DNA from: Serratia rubidaea
Lineage (GTDB): Bacteria; Pseudomonadota; Gammaproteobacteria; Enterobacterales; Enterobacteriaceae
Direction of reading: 5' to 3'
Assembly: GCA_901472405.1 (NCBI GenBank)
Contig: LR590463.1
Location: 3,906,001-3,970,000, forward strand
Length of the DNA: 64,000 nucleotides
Made by a program: the position numbers and the translations under genes. A model generated the notes under the pieces. The model saw only the letters and a list, made by a program, of their open reading frames with translations. It ran no database searches and was not told the DNA's origin. Within the stretch, counting starts at the first letter, position 1, and the number at the start of each line of letters is the position of its first letter. This document shows, one piece after another, positions 45,665 through 54,702 of the stretch.

Positions 45665-46804
45665 ATGATCATCTCCGCTTCAACCGACTACCGGGCCGCA
45701 GCACAGGCAAAACTTCCGCCTTTTCTGTTCCACTACATTGATGGCGGAGCCTATGCTGAGCACACGCTGCAGCGCAATACGGCGGATCTGGCCGATATCG
45801 CCCTGCGCCAGCGCGTGCTGCGCAATATGTCCGAGCTGAGTCTGGAAACCACCCTGTTCGGCGAAAAGCTGGCGATGCCGGTAGCGCTGGCGCCCGTCGG
45901 CCTGACCGGCATGTACGCGCGGCGCGGTGAAGTACAGGCGGCGCGCGCGGCCGCCAACAAAGGCATTCCCTTCACGCTGTCGACCGTCTCGGTTTGCCCG
46001 ATCGAAGAAGTCGCGCCGGCCATCAACCGGCCTATGTGGTTTCAGCTGTATGTGCTGAAAGACCGCGGCTTTATGCGTAACGCGCTGGAACGCGCGCAGG
46101 CGGCCGGGGTGAAAACGCTGGTCTTCACCGTCGATATGCCGGTGCCCGGCGCCCGCTATCGCGATGCGCACTCCGGCATGAGCGGCCCGAATGCCTCCAT
46201 GCGCCGTATCCTGCAGGCGATGACCCATCCGCAATGGGCGTGGGACGTCGGCATTAACGGCAAACCGCACGATCTCGGCAACGTATCGGCCTATCGCGGT
46301 ACGCCAACCAGCCTTGAGGACTATATCGGCTGGCTCGGCGCCAACTTCGATCCGTCAATTTCCTGGAAAGATCTGGAGTGGATCCGCGAGTTCTGGCAGG
46401 GCCCGATGATCATCAAAGGCATTCTGGATCCTGAAGATGCCAAAGACGCCGTGCGCTTCGGTGCCGACGGCATTGTGGTTTCCAACCACGGCGGCCGCCA
46501 GCTGGACGGCGTGCTGTCCACCGCCCGCGCCCTGCCGGCAATTGCCGACGCGGTCAAAGGTGATATTACCATTCTGACCGACTCCGGCATCCGCAATGGG
46601 TTGGACGTGGTGCGGATGATTGCACTGGGCGCCGACAGCGTGCTGCTGGGGCGCGCCTTCGTGTATGCGTTGGCGGCAGCCGGCGAAGCCGGGGTCGCGA
46701 ACCTGCTGGATCTGATTGATAAAGAGATGCGGGTAGCGATGACGCTGACCGGCGCCAAAACCATCGGCGAAATCACCCGCGATTCGCTGGTTAAGGCGCT
46801 GTAA
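45665..46804 (+). CDS. lldD: L-lactate dehydrogenase (quinone), FMN-dependent
   Basis: LldD oxidises L-lactate to pyruvate and feeds electrons to quinone at the inner membrane. The 379-residue protein keeps the alpha-hydroxy-acid oxidase features: [13 protein letters not shown], the FMN-binding [15 protein letters not shown], Lys in MIIKGILD, and the catalytic His/Arg in [18 protein letters not shown] precedes the ATG. It is downstream of the permease in the same operon. Similarity to E. coli LldD is high (similar length, same motifs). Confidence 0.95.
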   Translation: MIISASTDYRAAAQAKLPPFLFHYIDGGAYAEHTLQRNTADLADIALRQRVLRNMSELSLETTLFGEKLAMPVALAPVGLTGMYARRGEVQAARAAANKGIPFTLSTVSVCPIEEVAPAINRPMWFQLYVLKDRGFMRNALERAQAAGVKTLVFTVDMPVPGARYRDAHSGMSGPNASMRRILQAMTHPQWAWDVGINGKPHDLGNVSAYRGTPTSLEDYIGWLGANFDPSISWKDLEWIREFWQGPMIIKGILDPEDAKDAVRFGADGIVVSNHGGRQLDGVLSTARALPAIADAVKGDITILTDSGIRNGLDVVRMIALGADSVLLGRAFVYALAAAGEAGVANLLDLIDKEMRVAMTLTGAKTIGEITRDSLVKAL

Positions 46805-46810
46805 AGCAGA

Positions 46811-46835
46811 CGGGGCCGGGCAAATGCCGGCCCCG
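46811..46835. terminator. Strong hairpin between lldD and ygeR
   Basis: CGGGGCCGG-N7-CCGGCCCCG is a perfect 9-bp GC stem between convergent genes. There is no clear U-tract on either side. Confidence 0.6.
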
Positions 46836-46839
46836 ATGT

Positions 46840-47583
46840 TCAGCAGGAAGGAACACGCCCCTGCGGCGGTAAGTAGCGCAGCGGATCCAGCGCCGTCGCG
46901 CGATAGCGAATCTGGAAATGCAGGCGAACGGAATTGGTGCCGCTGCTGCCCATGGTGGCAATTTTCTGCCCGGCTTTCACATTCTGGCCGTTACGCACCA
47001 GCGTGGTGTCGTTATGCGCATAGGCCGAGATGAAATCTTCGCCGTGCTTAATCATGATCAGATTGCCGTAGCCACGCAGTTGGTTACCGACATACACCAC
47101 CTTGCCCTTGGAACTGGCGTATACCGGCTGGCCGCGACGGCCCGCAATATCGATGCCCTTGTTCCCGCCGTCAGTGGTGGAGAAACGGGCGACGATCCTG
47201 CCGTCGGTCGGCCAGCGCCAGCAGCGGGATACGCCCGGCGGCGGCGTGCTTTTCGTCAGCACACTGCCGCCGGATTTGCGACTGGTGCTTTTTGCCGTCG
47301 CGCCGGGGCTGACTCTTAATTTTTGTCCGACCGCCAGGCTATAAGGCGGGCGGATATTGTTGGTGCGCGCCAGCGTACTGACTTCATTGCCGGTAATCCA
47401 GGCGATGTAATACAGCGTATCGCCGCGCTGGACGGTATAGGTGCTGCCGCTGTAGCTGCCTTTAGGCAATTTATCATAATCACGGTTGTAGTTATTTTTG
47501 CCTGAACAACCCGCCAGCAACAGGCCAAGCGTCAGACACACCGCCAAACGGCGCCACACCGCAGATATGTTCCCTCTGCTCAA
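46840..47583 (-). CDS. ygeR: LysM/M23 lipoprotein YgeR (ActS), amidase activator
   Basis: This 247-residue envelope lipoprotein has a lipobox (LLLAGC), one LysM domain ([20 protein letters not shown]) and a degenerate LytM/M23 domain ([32 protein letters not shown]). In E. coli, YgeR/ActS activates the peptidoglycan amidase AmiC. The M23 domain keeps [10 protein letters not shown]-like sequence as [10 protein letters not shown], with a metal ligand missing as in activators. In E. coli ygeR is next to tRNA-Gly glyU; here they are 5 kb apart because genes intervene. Confidence 0.93.
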   Translation of the reverse strand: MSRGNISAVWRRLAVCLTLGLLLAGCSGKNNYNRDYDKLPKGSYSGSTYTVQRGDTLYYIAWITGNEVSTLARTNNIRPPYSLAVGQKLRVSPGATAKSTSRKSGGSVLTKSTPPPGVSRCWRWPTDGRIVARFSTTDGGNKGIDIAGRRGQPVYASSKGKVVYVGNQLRGYGNLIMIKHGEDFISAYAHNDTTLVRNGQNVKAGQKIATMGSSGTNSVRLHFQIRYRATALDPLRYLPPQGRVPSC

Positions 47584-47723
47584 AACCTATCCTCAATCAG
47601 CCGTATGTCAATAATGGTATACGCAAGGTGCATAATAACCGTCTATGTTAACACCTGAAAACGGTCAGTCAAAAAGCGGGCGGCCCCATTAGCGGGCATT
47701 CATTTTACACGAAGGACAGGTTC

Positions 47724-48362
47724 ATGCTGGAAGTTTGGGGAAGAAAAAGCTCATCCAATGTACAGGCGCTTATGTGGTGCATTGGCGAGCTGGGTTTACC
47801 GTATCAAAGACATGACGTCGGCCACCGGTTCGGCGGCACGGACAGCGACGAATTTTATGCGCTGAACCCGAACCGCACCATTCCCGTACTCCGGGATGGC
47901 GACCTCCCGCCGCTGTGGGAAACCGGCGCCATCCTGCGCTACCTGGCAAACCGTTATGCGCCGGACGAATTCTGGCCCGCCGACTTAATCGCCAGAACCC
48001 ATGTAGACCGCTGGATGGAATGGTCAAAGCTTAACGTGGCGCTGCTGTTTACCGCGCCGATCTTTTGGCGCGTGGTGCGTACTCCCGCAGCTGAACGCGA
48101 TCCCGCTGCGATCGGCCAGGCGCTGCAGGCCTTTGAGAACAAACTGATGATTGCCGAACCGCTCCTCGCAGGCCAGACGTTTTTGGCTGGCGACACATTT
48201 TCCGCCGCGGATATCCAATTCGGGCACGTGCTGTATCGTTACTACGATATAGACATCGACCGACAACCACTGCCAAACCTGCGCAGCTACTACGATCGGC
48301 TGACGGAACGCCCCGCCTTCCGCGAACACGTTATGGTGTCTTACGAAGAACTCAGGGCTTAA
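47724..48362 (+). CDS. Glutathione S-transferase
   Basis: This 212-residue protein has an N-terminal thioredoxin-like glutathione-binding domain (MLEVWGRKSSSNVQALMWCI, NPNRTIPVL, WETGAILRYLANRY) and a C-terminal helical domain (FLAGDTFSAADIQFGH). It conjugates or reduces substrates with glutathione in the cytoplasm. It is monocistronic, with 140 bases to the divergent ygeR start. The substrate is unknown; it is similar to the GST group with SS rather than Tyr as the possible activating residue. Confidence 0.9.
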   Translation: MLEVWGRKSSSNVQALMWCIGELGLPYQRHDVGHRFGGTDSDEFYALNPNRTIPVLRDGDLPPLWETGAILRYLANRYAPDEFWPADLIARTHVDRWMEWSKLNVALLFTAPIFWRVVRTPAAERDPAAIGQALQAFENKLMIAEPLLAGQTFLAGDTFSAADIQFGHVLYRYYDIDIDRQPLPNLRSYYDRLTERPAFREHVMVSYEELRA

Positions 48363-48400
48363 GACGCCGCTTTATCCAAGGGGGAATATCCCCTTACCCG

Positions 48401-49828
48401 TCACATCTGTCTCTGCGGCTGGGCCGGAAAGGTCAGGCTGAAAACGATGCGGGCGGCAGGCGGCTGCGGAATACATTGGGCGCTTGCCTCGCCGTCATGC
48501 AGCGTCATAATGGCGCGCACAATGGACAGGCCAAGCCCGCTGGCCTGGCTGCTGCGTGCGGCATCGGCGCGGTAGAAGCGATCGAACAGTTTATCCAGGT
48601 GCGCGGCGTCAATGGGCGGCCCCTGATTGATTACCCGCACCACCCGTTCGTCGCCCTCCGTACCGGCCCACAGTATGATGTGGCTATTCTCATCGGCATA
48701 ACGCACCGCGTTGGCGACCAGATTGCTCAGCGCCCGCTGAAACAGCATGGCGTCGGCCCACAGCCGGCCGCCTCCCTGACACGCCAGGTGAATACCGCGC
48801 TCTTCCGCCAGGCCTTCGAAGTAATCGGCCACCCGCTGCAGCTCCGCCGCCATATCCAGCGTACGGTAATTCAGCGCAGAGTGCGCATTGCCGGCACGGG
48901 CCAGAAACAGAATATTCTCCACCATGCGCGAGATGCGCTCCAGCTCCTCCATATTTGGTGGAGAGCAGGGTTTCATACTCTTCCACGCTGCGGGACTGGT
49001 AAAGCGCCACCTGGCACTGCCCCATCAACGCCCCTACCGGCGTGCGGATCTCATGCGCCAGATCGGCGGAAAACTGCGTCAGGCGCTGGTAGCCTTCGTT
49101 CAGCCGGTCGAGCATGGCGTTGAATGATGCAATCAGCTGCTGCAGCTCCTGCGGCGCGCCCTGCTCGCTCAGTCGGGTTGACAGCGTGCTGGGCGCAATC
49201 GCCGCCGCCTGCGCCGCCATGCGTCTTAACGGCCGCAGCTCACGCCGCATCACCCAATATCCCAGCAGCGCAATCAGCACGAAGGCCATCCCCACCGCGC
49301 CAGCACGCGCCACAGGTAACGCGCCAGCATTTTCTGCTCGTTGGCCATCACATGGGCGACGGAAATCTGCAGGACGCTGCCGTCCTCCAACCGCACCAGC
49401 GCCGATGCCAGCCGGATCGGCACGCCCTGCGGCGTCTCCCCGCCGCGCACTGCCGCCAACCGCTGTGGCTGGCCGACCGGCGTCGGCACCACCGGCGGCA
49501 GCGTCAGCTTGGCCGGGTTTACGTTGATTAACGGTTTTTGCCCCTGCAGTTGGAAAATCAATACGTCCTGCTCATTACCCAGCATGTTTTCAAACAGCCC
49601 GGTATTGGCAACCAGCCGCTCCACCAGAAAACGCTGGCTCAACAGTTTGCGGTAATAGTCGATGCGCCCGGTCACCTGCAGATCGCTGCGGTTAACCATT
49701 TCCTGGCGCATCGCACCGTACAGGTAACCGCCGGCAGCGCTGACCACCAGCGCCGCCACCACGGCGAACAGGATGGCGCTGCGCAGCGTCAGCGACATCG
49801 TCCGCCAGCGCTCGGCCAGCACGCTCAC
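48401..49828 (-). CDS. Sensor histidine kinase, CusS/HprS-like (two frameshifts)
   Basis: This inner-membrane sensor has two helices (about 15-35 and 165-190) around a periplasmic domain, a HAMP region, a phospho-acceptor His in [15 protein letters not shown], and ATPase motifs ([23 protein letters not shown]). Two breaks are seen: one base missing near 49300, joining RYLWRVL to [10 protein letters not shown], and one extra A in the ttt of 48954-48956, joining LLSTN to [11 protein letters not shown]. Corrected length is 475 residues. It starts at GTG 49828, overlapping the regulator stop by 4 bp. Metal or oxidative stress is the likely signal, inferred from family and neighbours. Confidence 0.86.
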
Positions 49829-50496
49829 GGGCGCGCCTCACAGACGTAGCCGATACCGCGCACGGTATGAATCAGCTTGGTCGCAAACGGCCGGTCGATT
49901 TTGGCGCGCAGCCGCTTGATGGCGACATCCACCACGTTGGTGTCGCTGTCAAAATTCATATCCCAGACCTGAGAGGCAATCATGGTGCGCGACAGCACTT
50001 CCCCCTCCCGCCGCGCCAGCAGATGCAGCAGCATAAACTCTTTATTGGTCAGCGGAATCAGCGTTTCCTGACGCGTTACCCTGCGCCGCAGCACATCGAT
50101 GTGCAGGTCGGCAATCGCGTAGTGATCGGACTCACGCACCGTGCCGCGACGCAGCAGCGTTCGCAGGCGCAGCACCAGTTCGGTAAAGGAAAACGGTTTG
50201 ACCAGGTAATCGTCGGCGCCCAGCTCAAGGCCGTGGATCCGGTCCTGCACGCCATCGCGCGCCGTCAGGAACAAAATCGGCACGTCGCTTTTCTTGCGCA
50301 GCACCTCAATAATCTGCCAGCCATCAATCCCGGGCAGCATCACGTCCAGCACGATGGCGTCGTAGCCATGCTCCAACGCCCGGAACAGACCATCGGTGCC
50401 GTTACGCGCCAGATCAACGCCGTATCCGGCCTCTCCCAGCCCCTTTTTCAGGTAGTCGCCGGTGCTGGTATCGTCTTCAACCACTAATATGCGCAT
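49825..50496 (-). CDS. OmpR-type response regulator, CusR/HprR-like
   Basis: This 223-residue regulator has a receiver with Asp in [13 protein letters not shown] and Lys in YLVKPFSF, and a winged-helix DNA-binding domain ([20 protein letters not shown]). It is very similar to the CusR/CopR/HprR group. I start at ATG 50496 (GAGG about 8 bases upstream) rather than the GTG nine bases earlier. It is divergent from the periplasmic-protein/cytochrome/oxidoreductase operon. The 22-bp palindrome between them has CusR-box-like half-sites. Confidence 0.92.
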   Translation of the reverse strand: MRILVVEDDTSTGDYLKKGLGEAGYGVDLARNGTDGLFRALEHGYDAIVLDVMLPGIDGWQIIEVLRKKSDVPILFLTARDGVQDRIHGLELGADDYLVKPFSFTELVLRLRTLLRRGTVRESDHYAIADLHIDVLRRRVTRQETLIPLTNKEFMLLHLLARREGEVLSRTMIASQVWDMNFDSDTNVVDVAIKRLRAKIDRPFATKLIHTVRGIGYVCEARP

Positions 50497-50548
50497 TCTC
50501 GCCACCTCATTCCACCTGCCAACAGATTAGCAGTTTCCGCCAGAAGAC

Positions 50549-50570
50549 TTGATGACATTAATGTCATCAA
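50549..50570. promoter_or_regulatory. 22-bp perfect palindrome, CusR/HprR-like box
   Basis: The half-site TTGATGACATT is followed by its exact reverse complement. ATGACA and TGTCAT separated by four bases mirror the known CusR/HprR recognition element. It lies between the response-regulator gene and the divergent redox operon. Confidence 0.75.
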
Positions 50571-50635
50571 ACAGACATGGTGCTGTCCCAATCCTTCAAC
50601 CATGCTTAATCGGCAATCAACCACAGGAGAACATT

Positions 50636-51259
50636 ATGCTTACTCAACGTCGTATTGCCGGTTTACTGCTGTCCAGCCTGCTGATGTGCAGCGGCATCGC
50701 CGCCGCCCAAATGCCCGGCAAAGTCATCGCCCCGCTGCGCGGCACTATCGATCAGGTTTCCGATAGCAGCCTGCAGCTGACCGACCGTAAAGGGGAAAAA
50801 GTCAGCGTAAAACTCAACGACCAGACCAAAGTGCTGAGCGTATCGAAAGGCTCAACTGCCGATATCAAACCCGACAGCTTTATTGGCACCGCCGCCGTCC
50901 CGCAGGCCGACGGCAGTTTAAAAGCGCTGGAGGTGCACGTCTTCGCCGCCAGCCTGCGCGGTTCCGGTGAGGGCCACTCCCCTTGGCAATCCGCCGATGG
51001 CAAAGTCGATACCATGACCAACGGCACCGTCGGTAAATTGGTGAACGCCAACGGCCGCACCCTGACGGTCAATTACAACAACCAGCAGAAAACCGTCATC
51101 GTGCCGGACGGCACGCCGATTGTGACGCTCGATCCCGGCGATCGCAGCCTGCTGAAGCCCGGCGCGCATATCGTGCTGTTCTCCGCCACTGACGACAAAG
51201 GTGAACGCGTCGCCACGCGCATTTCTGCCGGTAAAGACGGTACCGTGCCGCCGATGTAA
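50636..51259 (+). CDS. Exported DUF5666-like protein
   Basis: This 207-residue protein starts at ATG 50636 (GGAG six bases upstream). It has a signal peptide to IAAAQ, then repeated beta-rich segments: LRGTIDQVSDSSLQLTDRKG and VGKLVNANGRTLTVNYNNQQ, typical of DUF5666 modules. The rest is charged and soluble, and there is no Cys in the mature protein. It heads the divergent operon with cytochrome b and the molybdopterin enzyme. Its role is unknown; a periplasmic binding or stabilising part in a stress response is a guess. Confidence 0.75.
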   Translation: MLTQRRIAGLLLSSLLMCSGIAAAQMPGKVIAPLRGTIDQVSDSSLQLTDRKGEKVSVKLNDQTKVLSVSKGSTADIKPDSFIGTAAVPQADGSLKALEVHVFAASLRGSGEGHSPWQSADGKVDTMTNGTVGKLVNANGRTLTVNYNNQQKTVIVPDGTPIVTLDPGDRSLLKPGAHIVLFSATDDKGERVATRISAGKDGTVPPM

Positions 51260-51273
51260 TGCGGGAGGCCGCG

Positions 51274-51883
51274 ATGAAAGACTCACTGTCGCGACCGGTG
51301 CATCGTTGGCCGGTCAGAATCACCCACTGGGTTAATCTGTTCGCCATGACGTGCATGTTTATGAGCGGCTGGGAAATCTACAACGCCTCGCCGCTGTTCG
51401 ACTTCCGCTTTCCGCCCGCCGTCACGCTGGGCGGCTGGCTGGGCGGCGCCATCGGCTGGCATCTGGCGCTGATGTGGCTGCTGGCGCTCAACGGACTGTG
51501 CTATCTGCTGTGGAGCCTGTTCAGCGGCCACTTCCGTCGCGACCTGCTGCCACTGCGCCTGAGCGCGCTGCGGCGTGATATCTGGCTGGCGCTGACGCTG
51601 CGGCTACAACACCGCGACGGCAAATACAATGCGATTCAAAAGCTGATGTATCTCGGCGTGTTGGTGCTCGGCCTGTTGCTGGTGCTCTCCGGGCTGGCGA
51701 TCTGGAAGCCGGTGCAGCCTCTCTTGGCTGGTGGCGCTGTTCGGCGGTTTTGACATCGCGCGCTATGTGCACTTTTTCGCCATGGCGGCGGTCGGACTGT
51801 TTGTCATCATTCACCTGCTGATGGTGATGATCGTACCGCGCACGCTGTGGGCCATGCTGTCAGGAGGTAAACGTGAAGGATAA
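51274..51883 (+). CDS. Cytochrome b561-like membrane subunit (one frameshift)
   Basis: This 202-residue protein has four or more helices and His pairs for heme ligation (HRWPVRITHWVNLFAM, GWHLALMWLL, YVHFFAMAAVG, IIHLLMVMI). It should pass electrons to the following oxidoreductase. The ATG at 51274 has GGGAGG five bases upstream. An extra C at 51718-51719 breaks the frame; removing it gives KPVQLSWLVALFGGFDIARY. It overlaps the next gene by 11 bases. Its place resembles MsrQ (YedZ) in the MsrPQ system, though the sequence is of the b/b6 type. Confidence 0.84.
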
Positions 51884-52640
51884 AAAATCGTCGCCCCGCG
51901 CACCGACGCTGGAACCGGATCAGAGAAAACAGCTGGTGAATCTGCAGCGCCGGCTGCTGCTTCGCTCCGGTCTGACCCTGGGCGGCGTGGCGATGCTGAC
52001 CGGCTGTAATCTGCAAGATGGCGATCAGGTCGATAAAGTGCTGTGGGCGATGTCCCGCTGGAACGATCGGGTCCAGTCCTGGCTGTTCAGCGGACAGCGC
52101 CTGGCGCAGACCTACCGCCCTGATCAGATCACGCATCCCTTTCCGTTTAACGCCTACTACCCGGAATACAACGTGCCGGAAGTCGATTTGAGCGGTTATC
52201 AGCTGGAAGTCTCCGGCAAGGTGGCGAAAACGGCGCCGTGGACCCTGGAGCAACTGCAGCGCCTGCCGCAGCAGAGCCAGATCACCCGCTTAATCTGTAT
52301 TGAGGGCTGGAGCGCGATTGGCCAGTGGGGCGGCGTGCCGCTGCGCATCTTTCTGCAGCATGTCGGCGCCGATCTCAATGCACGTTACGTCGGTTTTAAA
52401 TGCGCGGACCGCTACTACTCCAGCATCGATATGGCCACCGCGCTGCATCCGCAAACCATTCTGGCGCTGGATTTTGCCGGTAAGGCGCTGCCGGCGGAAT
52501 ACGGCTACCCCTTGCGGCTACGGGTGCCCACCAAGCTGGGGTTTAAAAACGCCAAGCATATCGCCGCCATTTTCGTCAGCGACACCAACCCCGGCGGCTA
52601 TTGGGAGGATCAGGGCTATAACTGGTTCAGCGGGATTTGA
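51873..52640 (+). CDS. Periplasmic molybdopterin oxidoreductase, SUOX/MsrP-like
   Basis: This 255-residue protein starts at GTG 51873, with AGGAGG five bases upstream. An RR motif before a hydrophobic stretch (QRRLLLRSGLTLGGVAMLTG) suggests Tat export and perhaps anchoring. The sulfite-oxidase fold carries the molybdenum-ligand Cys in RLICIEGWSAIGQWGG. With the cytochrome b it forms a membrane-fed reductase or dehydrogenase of the MsrPQ kind, which repairs oxidised methionine in E. coli. The exact substrate is not known. Confidence 0.85.
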   Translation: MKDKKSSPRAPTLEPDQRKQLVNLQRRLLLRSGLTLGGVAMLTGCNLQDGDQVDKVLWAMSRWNDRVQSWLFSGQRLAQTYRPDQITHPFPFNAYYPEYNVPEVDLSGYQLEVSGKVAKTAPWTLEQLQRLPQQSQITRLICIEGWSAIGQWGGVPLRIFLQHVGADLNARYVGFKCADRYYSSIDMATALHPQTILALDFAGKALPAEYGYPLRLRVPTKLGFKNAKHIAAIFVSDTNPGGYWEDQGYNWFSGI

Positions 52641-52949
52641 GGCGCCATGGAAGCGAGTTCTGGCAACGTCTATCCAGGGCGCTATGCGCCCTTTTCATTG
52701 GCTATTTTAAGCACACGGCATCACAAAGCAGGCGATAAACAGTGCCGCAGACTTAAACATGGTAAGCCCCAAAATGGATTGCCTCGTAACACCTACGCAT
52801 TCGTTCAGGCTGCTATTAATAGAGAAAAGTGAAAGGCTATCCGGAACGTTAAAAAAATCGGTGAGGTCGTACGTTAAATATCAGCGTAATTAACAAGGAA
52901 GCCTTAGCTAATTTAATGATTATACGTAGAATTATTTATTGAGAAGGCG
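52641..52949. other. Intergenic, 309 bp without a convincing gene
   Basis: AT-rich, with one 61-codon frame (52647-52832) lacking a ribosome site, which I do not accept as coding. No promoter or hairpin of note was seen. Confidence 0.5.
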
Positions 52950-53023
52950 TGGAGCGGGTGAAGGGAATCGAACCCTCGTATGCAGCTTGGGAAGCTGCCG
53001 TTCTACCATTGAACTACACCCGC
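52950..53023 (-). tRNA. glyU: tRNA-Gly (CCC)
   Basis: The minus strand folds as a 74-nt tRNA with encoded CCA: acceptor stem GCGGGTG/CACCCGC, D-arm with TTCAATGGTAGAA, anticodon loop CTTCCCA (anticodon CCC) and T-loop GGTTCGATTCC. In E. coli, glyU is beside ygeR in the same region. Confidence 0.97.
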
Positions 53024-53122
53024 TTAGGTGTGCGTTTGGCATTATAACCGCTTCTGGGCGGCGGGCAAGCGGAGTTAACGCATAACTGCCGATGTTTTAA
53101 GCGGTTAGTTATCGTTGGGCGT

Positions 53123-53153
53123 AAAAAAACCGGCGCGGTTGCCCGCACCGGTT
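53123..53153 (-). terminator. Intrinsic terminator of the recJ-prfB-lysS transcript
   Basis: Read leftwards, AACCGGTGCGG-GCAA-CCGCGCCGGTT (11 pairs including a G-U) is followed by TTTTTTAC. It lies 20 bases past the lysS stop. Confidence 0.85.
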
Positions 53154-53172
53154 GTTCAAGGTGGCTGCCGGA

Positions 53173-54693
53173 TTACTTGGCAGTCGGACGCATCGCCGGG
53201 AACAGGATAACGTCGCGGATGGTATGGCTGTTGGTGAACAGCATAACCATACGGTCGATACCGATGCCCAGGCCAGCCGTCGGCGGCAGGCCGTGTTCCA
53301 GAGAGGTCACGTAGTCTTCGTCGTAGAACATCGCTTCGTCATCGCCGGCATCCTTCGCGGCAACCTGGTCAGCAAAGCGCTGCGCCTGGTCTTCCGCATC
53401 ATTCAGCTCGGAGAAGCCGTTGCCGATTTCGCGGCCGCCGATGAAGAACTCAAAGCGGTCGGTAATTTCCGGGTTCTCATCGTTACGACGCGCCAGCGGG
53501 GAAACTTCCGCCGGGTATTCGGTGATGAAGGTCGGCTGAATCAGATGGCTTTCCGCCGTCTCTTCAAAGATCTCGGTCACTACGCGGCCCAGACCCCAGC
53601 TCTTCTCTACCTTGATGCCGATAGACTCGGCAATCGCCTTCGCCTTGTCGAAGTCATCCAGGTCCGCCATGTCGGTTTCAGGACGATACTTTTTGATCGC
53701 CTCGCGCATGGTCAGTTTTTCGAACGGCTTGCCGAAGTCGAACTCTTCATCGCCGTACGGCACCTTGGTGGTGCCCAGTACGTCCTGCGCCAGCGTGCGG
53801 AACAGCGACTCGGTCAGCTCAATCAGATCTTTGTAATCCGCGTACGCCATATAGAGTTCCATCATGGTGAACTCTGGGTTGTGACGCGGCGATACCCCTT
53901 CGTTACGGAAGTTGCGGTTGATCTCGAACACACGCTCAAAACCACCGACCACCAGACGCTTCAGATACAGCTCCGGCGCAATACGCAGGTACATATCGAT
54001 GTCCAGCGCATTGTGGTGAGTGATAAACGGACGCGCGGACGCGCCGCCCGGGATCACCTGCATCATCGGGGTTTCCACTTCCATAAAGTCGCGGCCCACC
54101 ATAAAGTTGCGGATGCCGGACATGATGCGGGAACGCACCTTGAAGGTGTGACGTGATTCTTCGTTGGCAATCAGATCCAGGTAGCGCTGACGATAGCGGG
54201 TTTCCTGATCGGCCAGGCCGTGGAACTTGTCTGGCAGCGGACGCAGCGCCTTGGTCAGCAGACGCAGCTCGGTGCAGTGGATCGACAGCTCGCCGGTTTT
54301 GGTTTTAAACAGCTTGCCGCGCGCGCCGAGAATATCGCCCAGGTCCCACTTCTTGAATTGTTCGTTGTACACGCCTTCCGCCAGATCGTCGCGCGCGACG
54401 TACAGCTGAATGCGGCCGCCAACGTCCTGCAGCGTAACGAAAGAGGCTTTGCCCATAATGCGGCGGGTCATCATACGCCCGGCGACGGTCACTTCTACGC
54501 CCAGCGCTTCCAGCTCTTCGTTGTCTTTATCGTCATATGCTGCGTGCAGCTTGTCGGACGTGGTGTCACGACGAAAATCATTCGGGAACGCAATGCCGTT
54601 CTCGCGCAGCGCCGCCAGTTTTTCACGACGTGACTGCAGCTCGTTATTGAGATCCAACGCCTGATCGGCGCCCTGTGGTTGTTGCTCAGACAT
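53173..54693 (-). CDS. lysS: Lysyl-tRNA synthetase, class II
   Basis: LysS charges tRNA-Lys in the cytoplasm. The 506-residue protein has the N-terminal OB-fold anticodon domain ([20 protein letters not shown]) and a class II core: motif 2 [20 protein letters not shown] and motif 3 [13 protein letters not shown]. Length matches E. coli LysS (505). It follows prfB by 9 bp, as in E. coli, and ends at a strong terminator. Confidence 0.98.
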   Translation of the reverse strand: MSEQQPQGADQALDLNNELQSRREKLAALRENGIAFPNDFRRDTTSDKLHAAYDDKDNEELEALGVEVTVAGRMMTRRIMGKASFVTLQDVGGRIQLYVARDDLAEGVYNEQFKKWDLGDILGARGKLFKTKTGELSIHCTELRLLTKALRPLPDKFHGLADQETRYRQRYLDLIANEESRHTFKVRSRIMSGIRNFMVGRDFMEVETPMMQVIPGGASARPFITHHNALDIDMYLRIAPELYLKRLVVGGFERVFEINRNFRNEGVSPRHNPEFTMMELYMAYADYKDLIELTESLFRTLAQDVLGTTKVPYGDEEFDFGKPFEKLTMREAIKKYRPETDMADLDDFDKAKAIAESIGIKVEKSWGLGRVVTEIFEETAESHLIQPTFITEYPAEVSPLARRNDENPEITDRFEFFIGGREIGNGFSELNDAEDQAQRFADQVAAKDAGDDEAMFYDEDYVTSLEHGLPPTAGLGIGIDRMVMLFTNSHTIRDVILFPAMRPTAK

Positions 54694-54702
54694 TTTTGTT
54701 CC

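Noticed and set aside
48690-49313. Separate truncated sensor kinase gene
   Set aside because: It is the central frame of one kinase broken by two single-base errors; joined, the histidine and ATPase parts form a normal protein.
52647-52832. 61-codon frame after the molybdopterin gene
   Set aside because: No ribosome site, no domain or signal; the composition is not protein-like.
52950-53023. tRNA-Gly as an island integration site
   Set aside because: No integrase or partial tRNA duplicate lies beside it; the gene order around it is the conserved enterobacterial one.
53152-54156. 334-codon rightward frame
   Set aside because: It is antisense to lysS, a complete essential gene.
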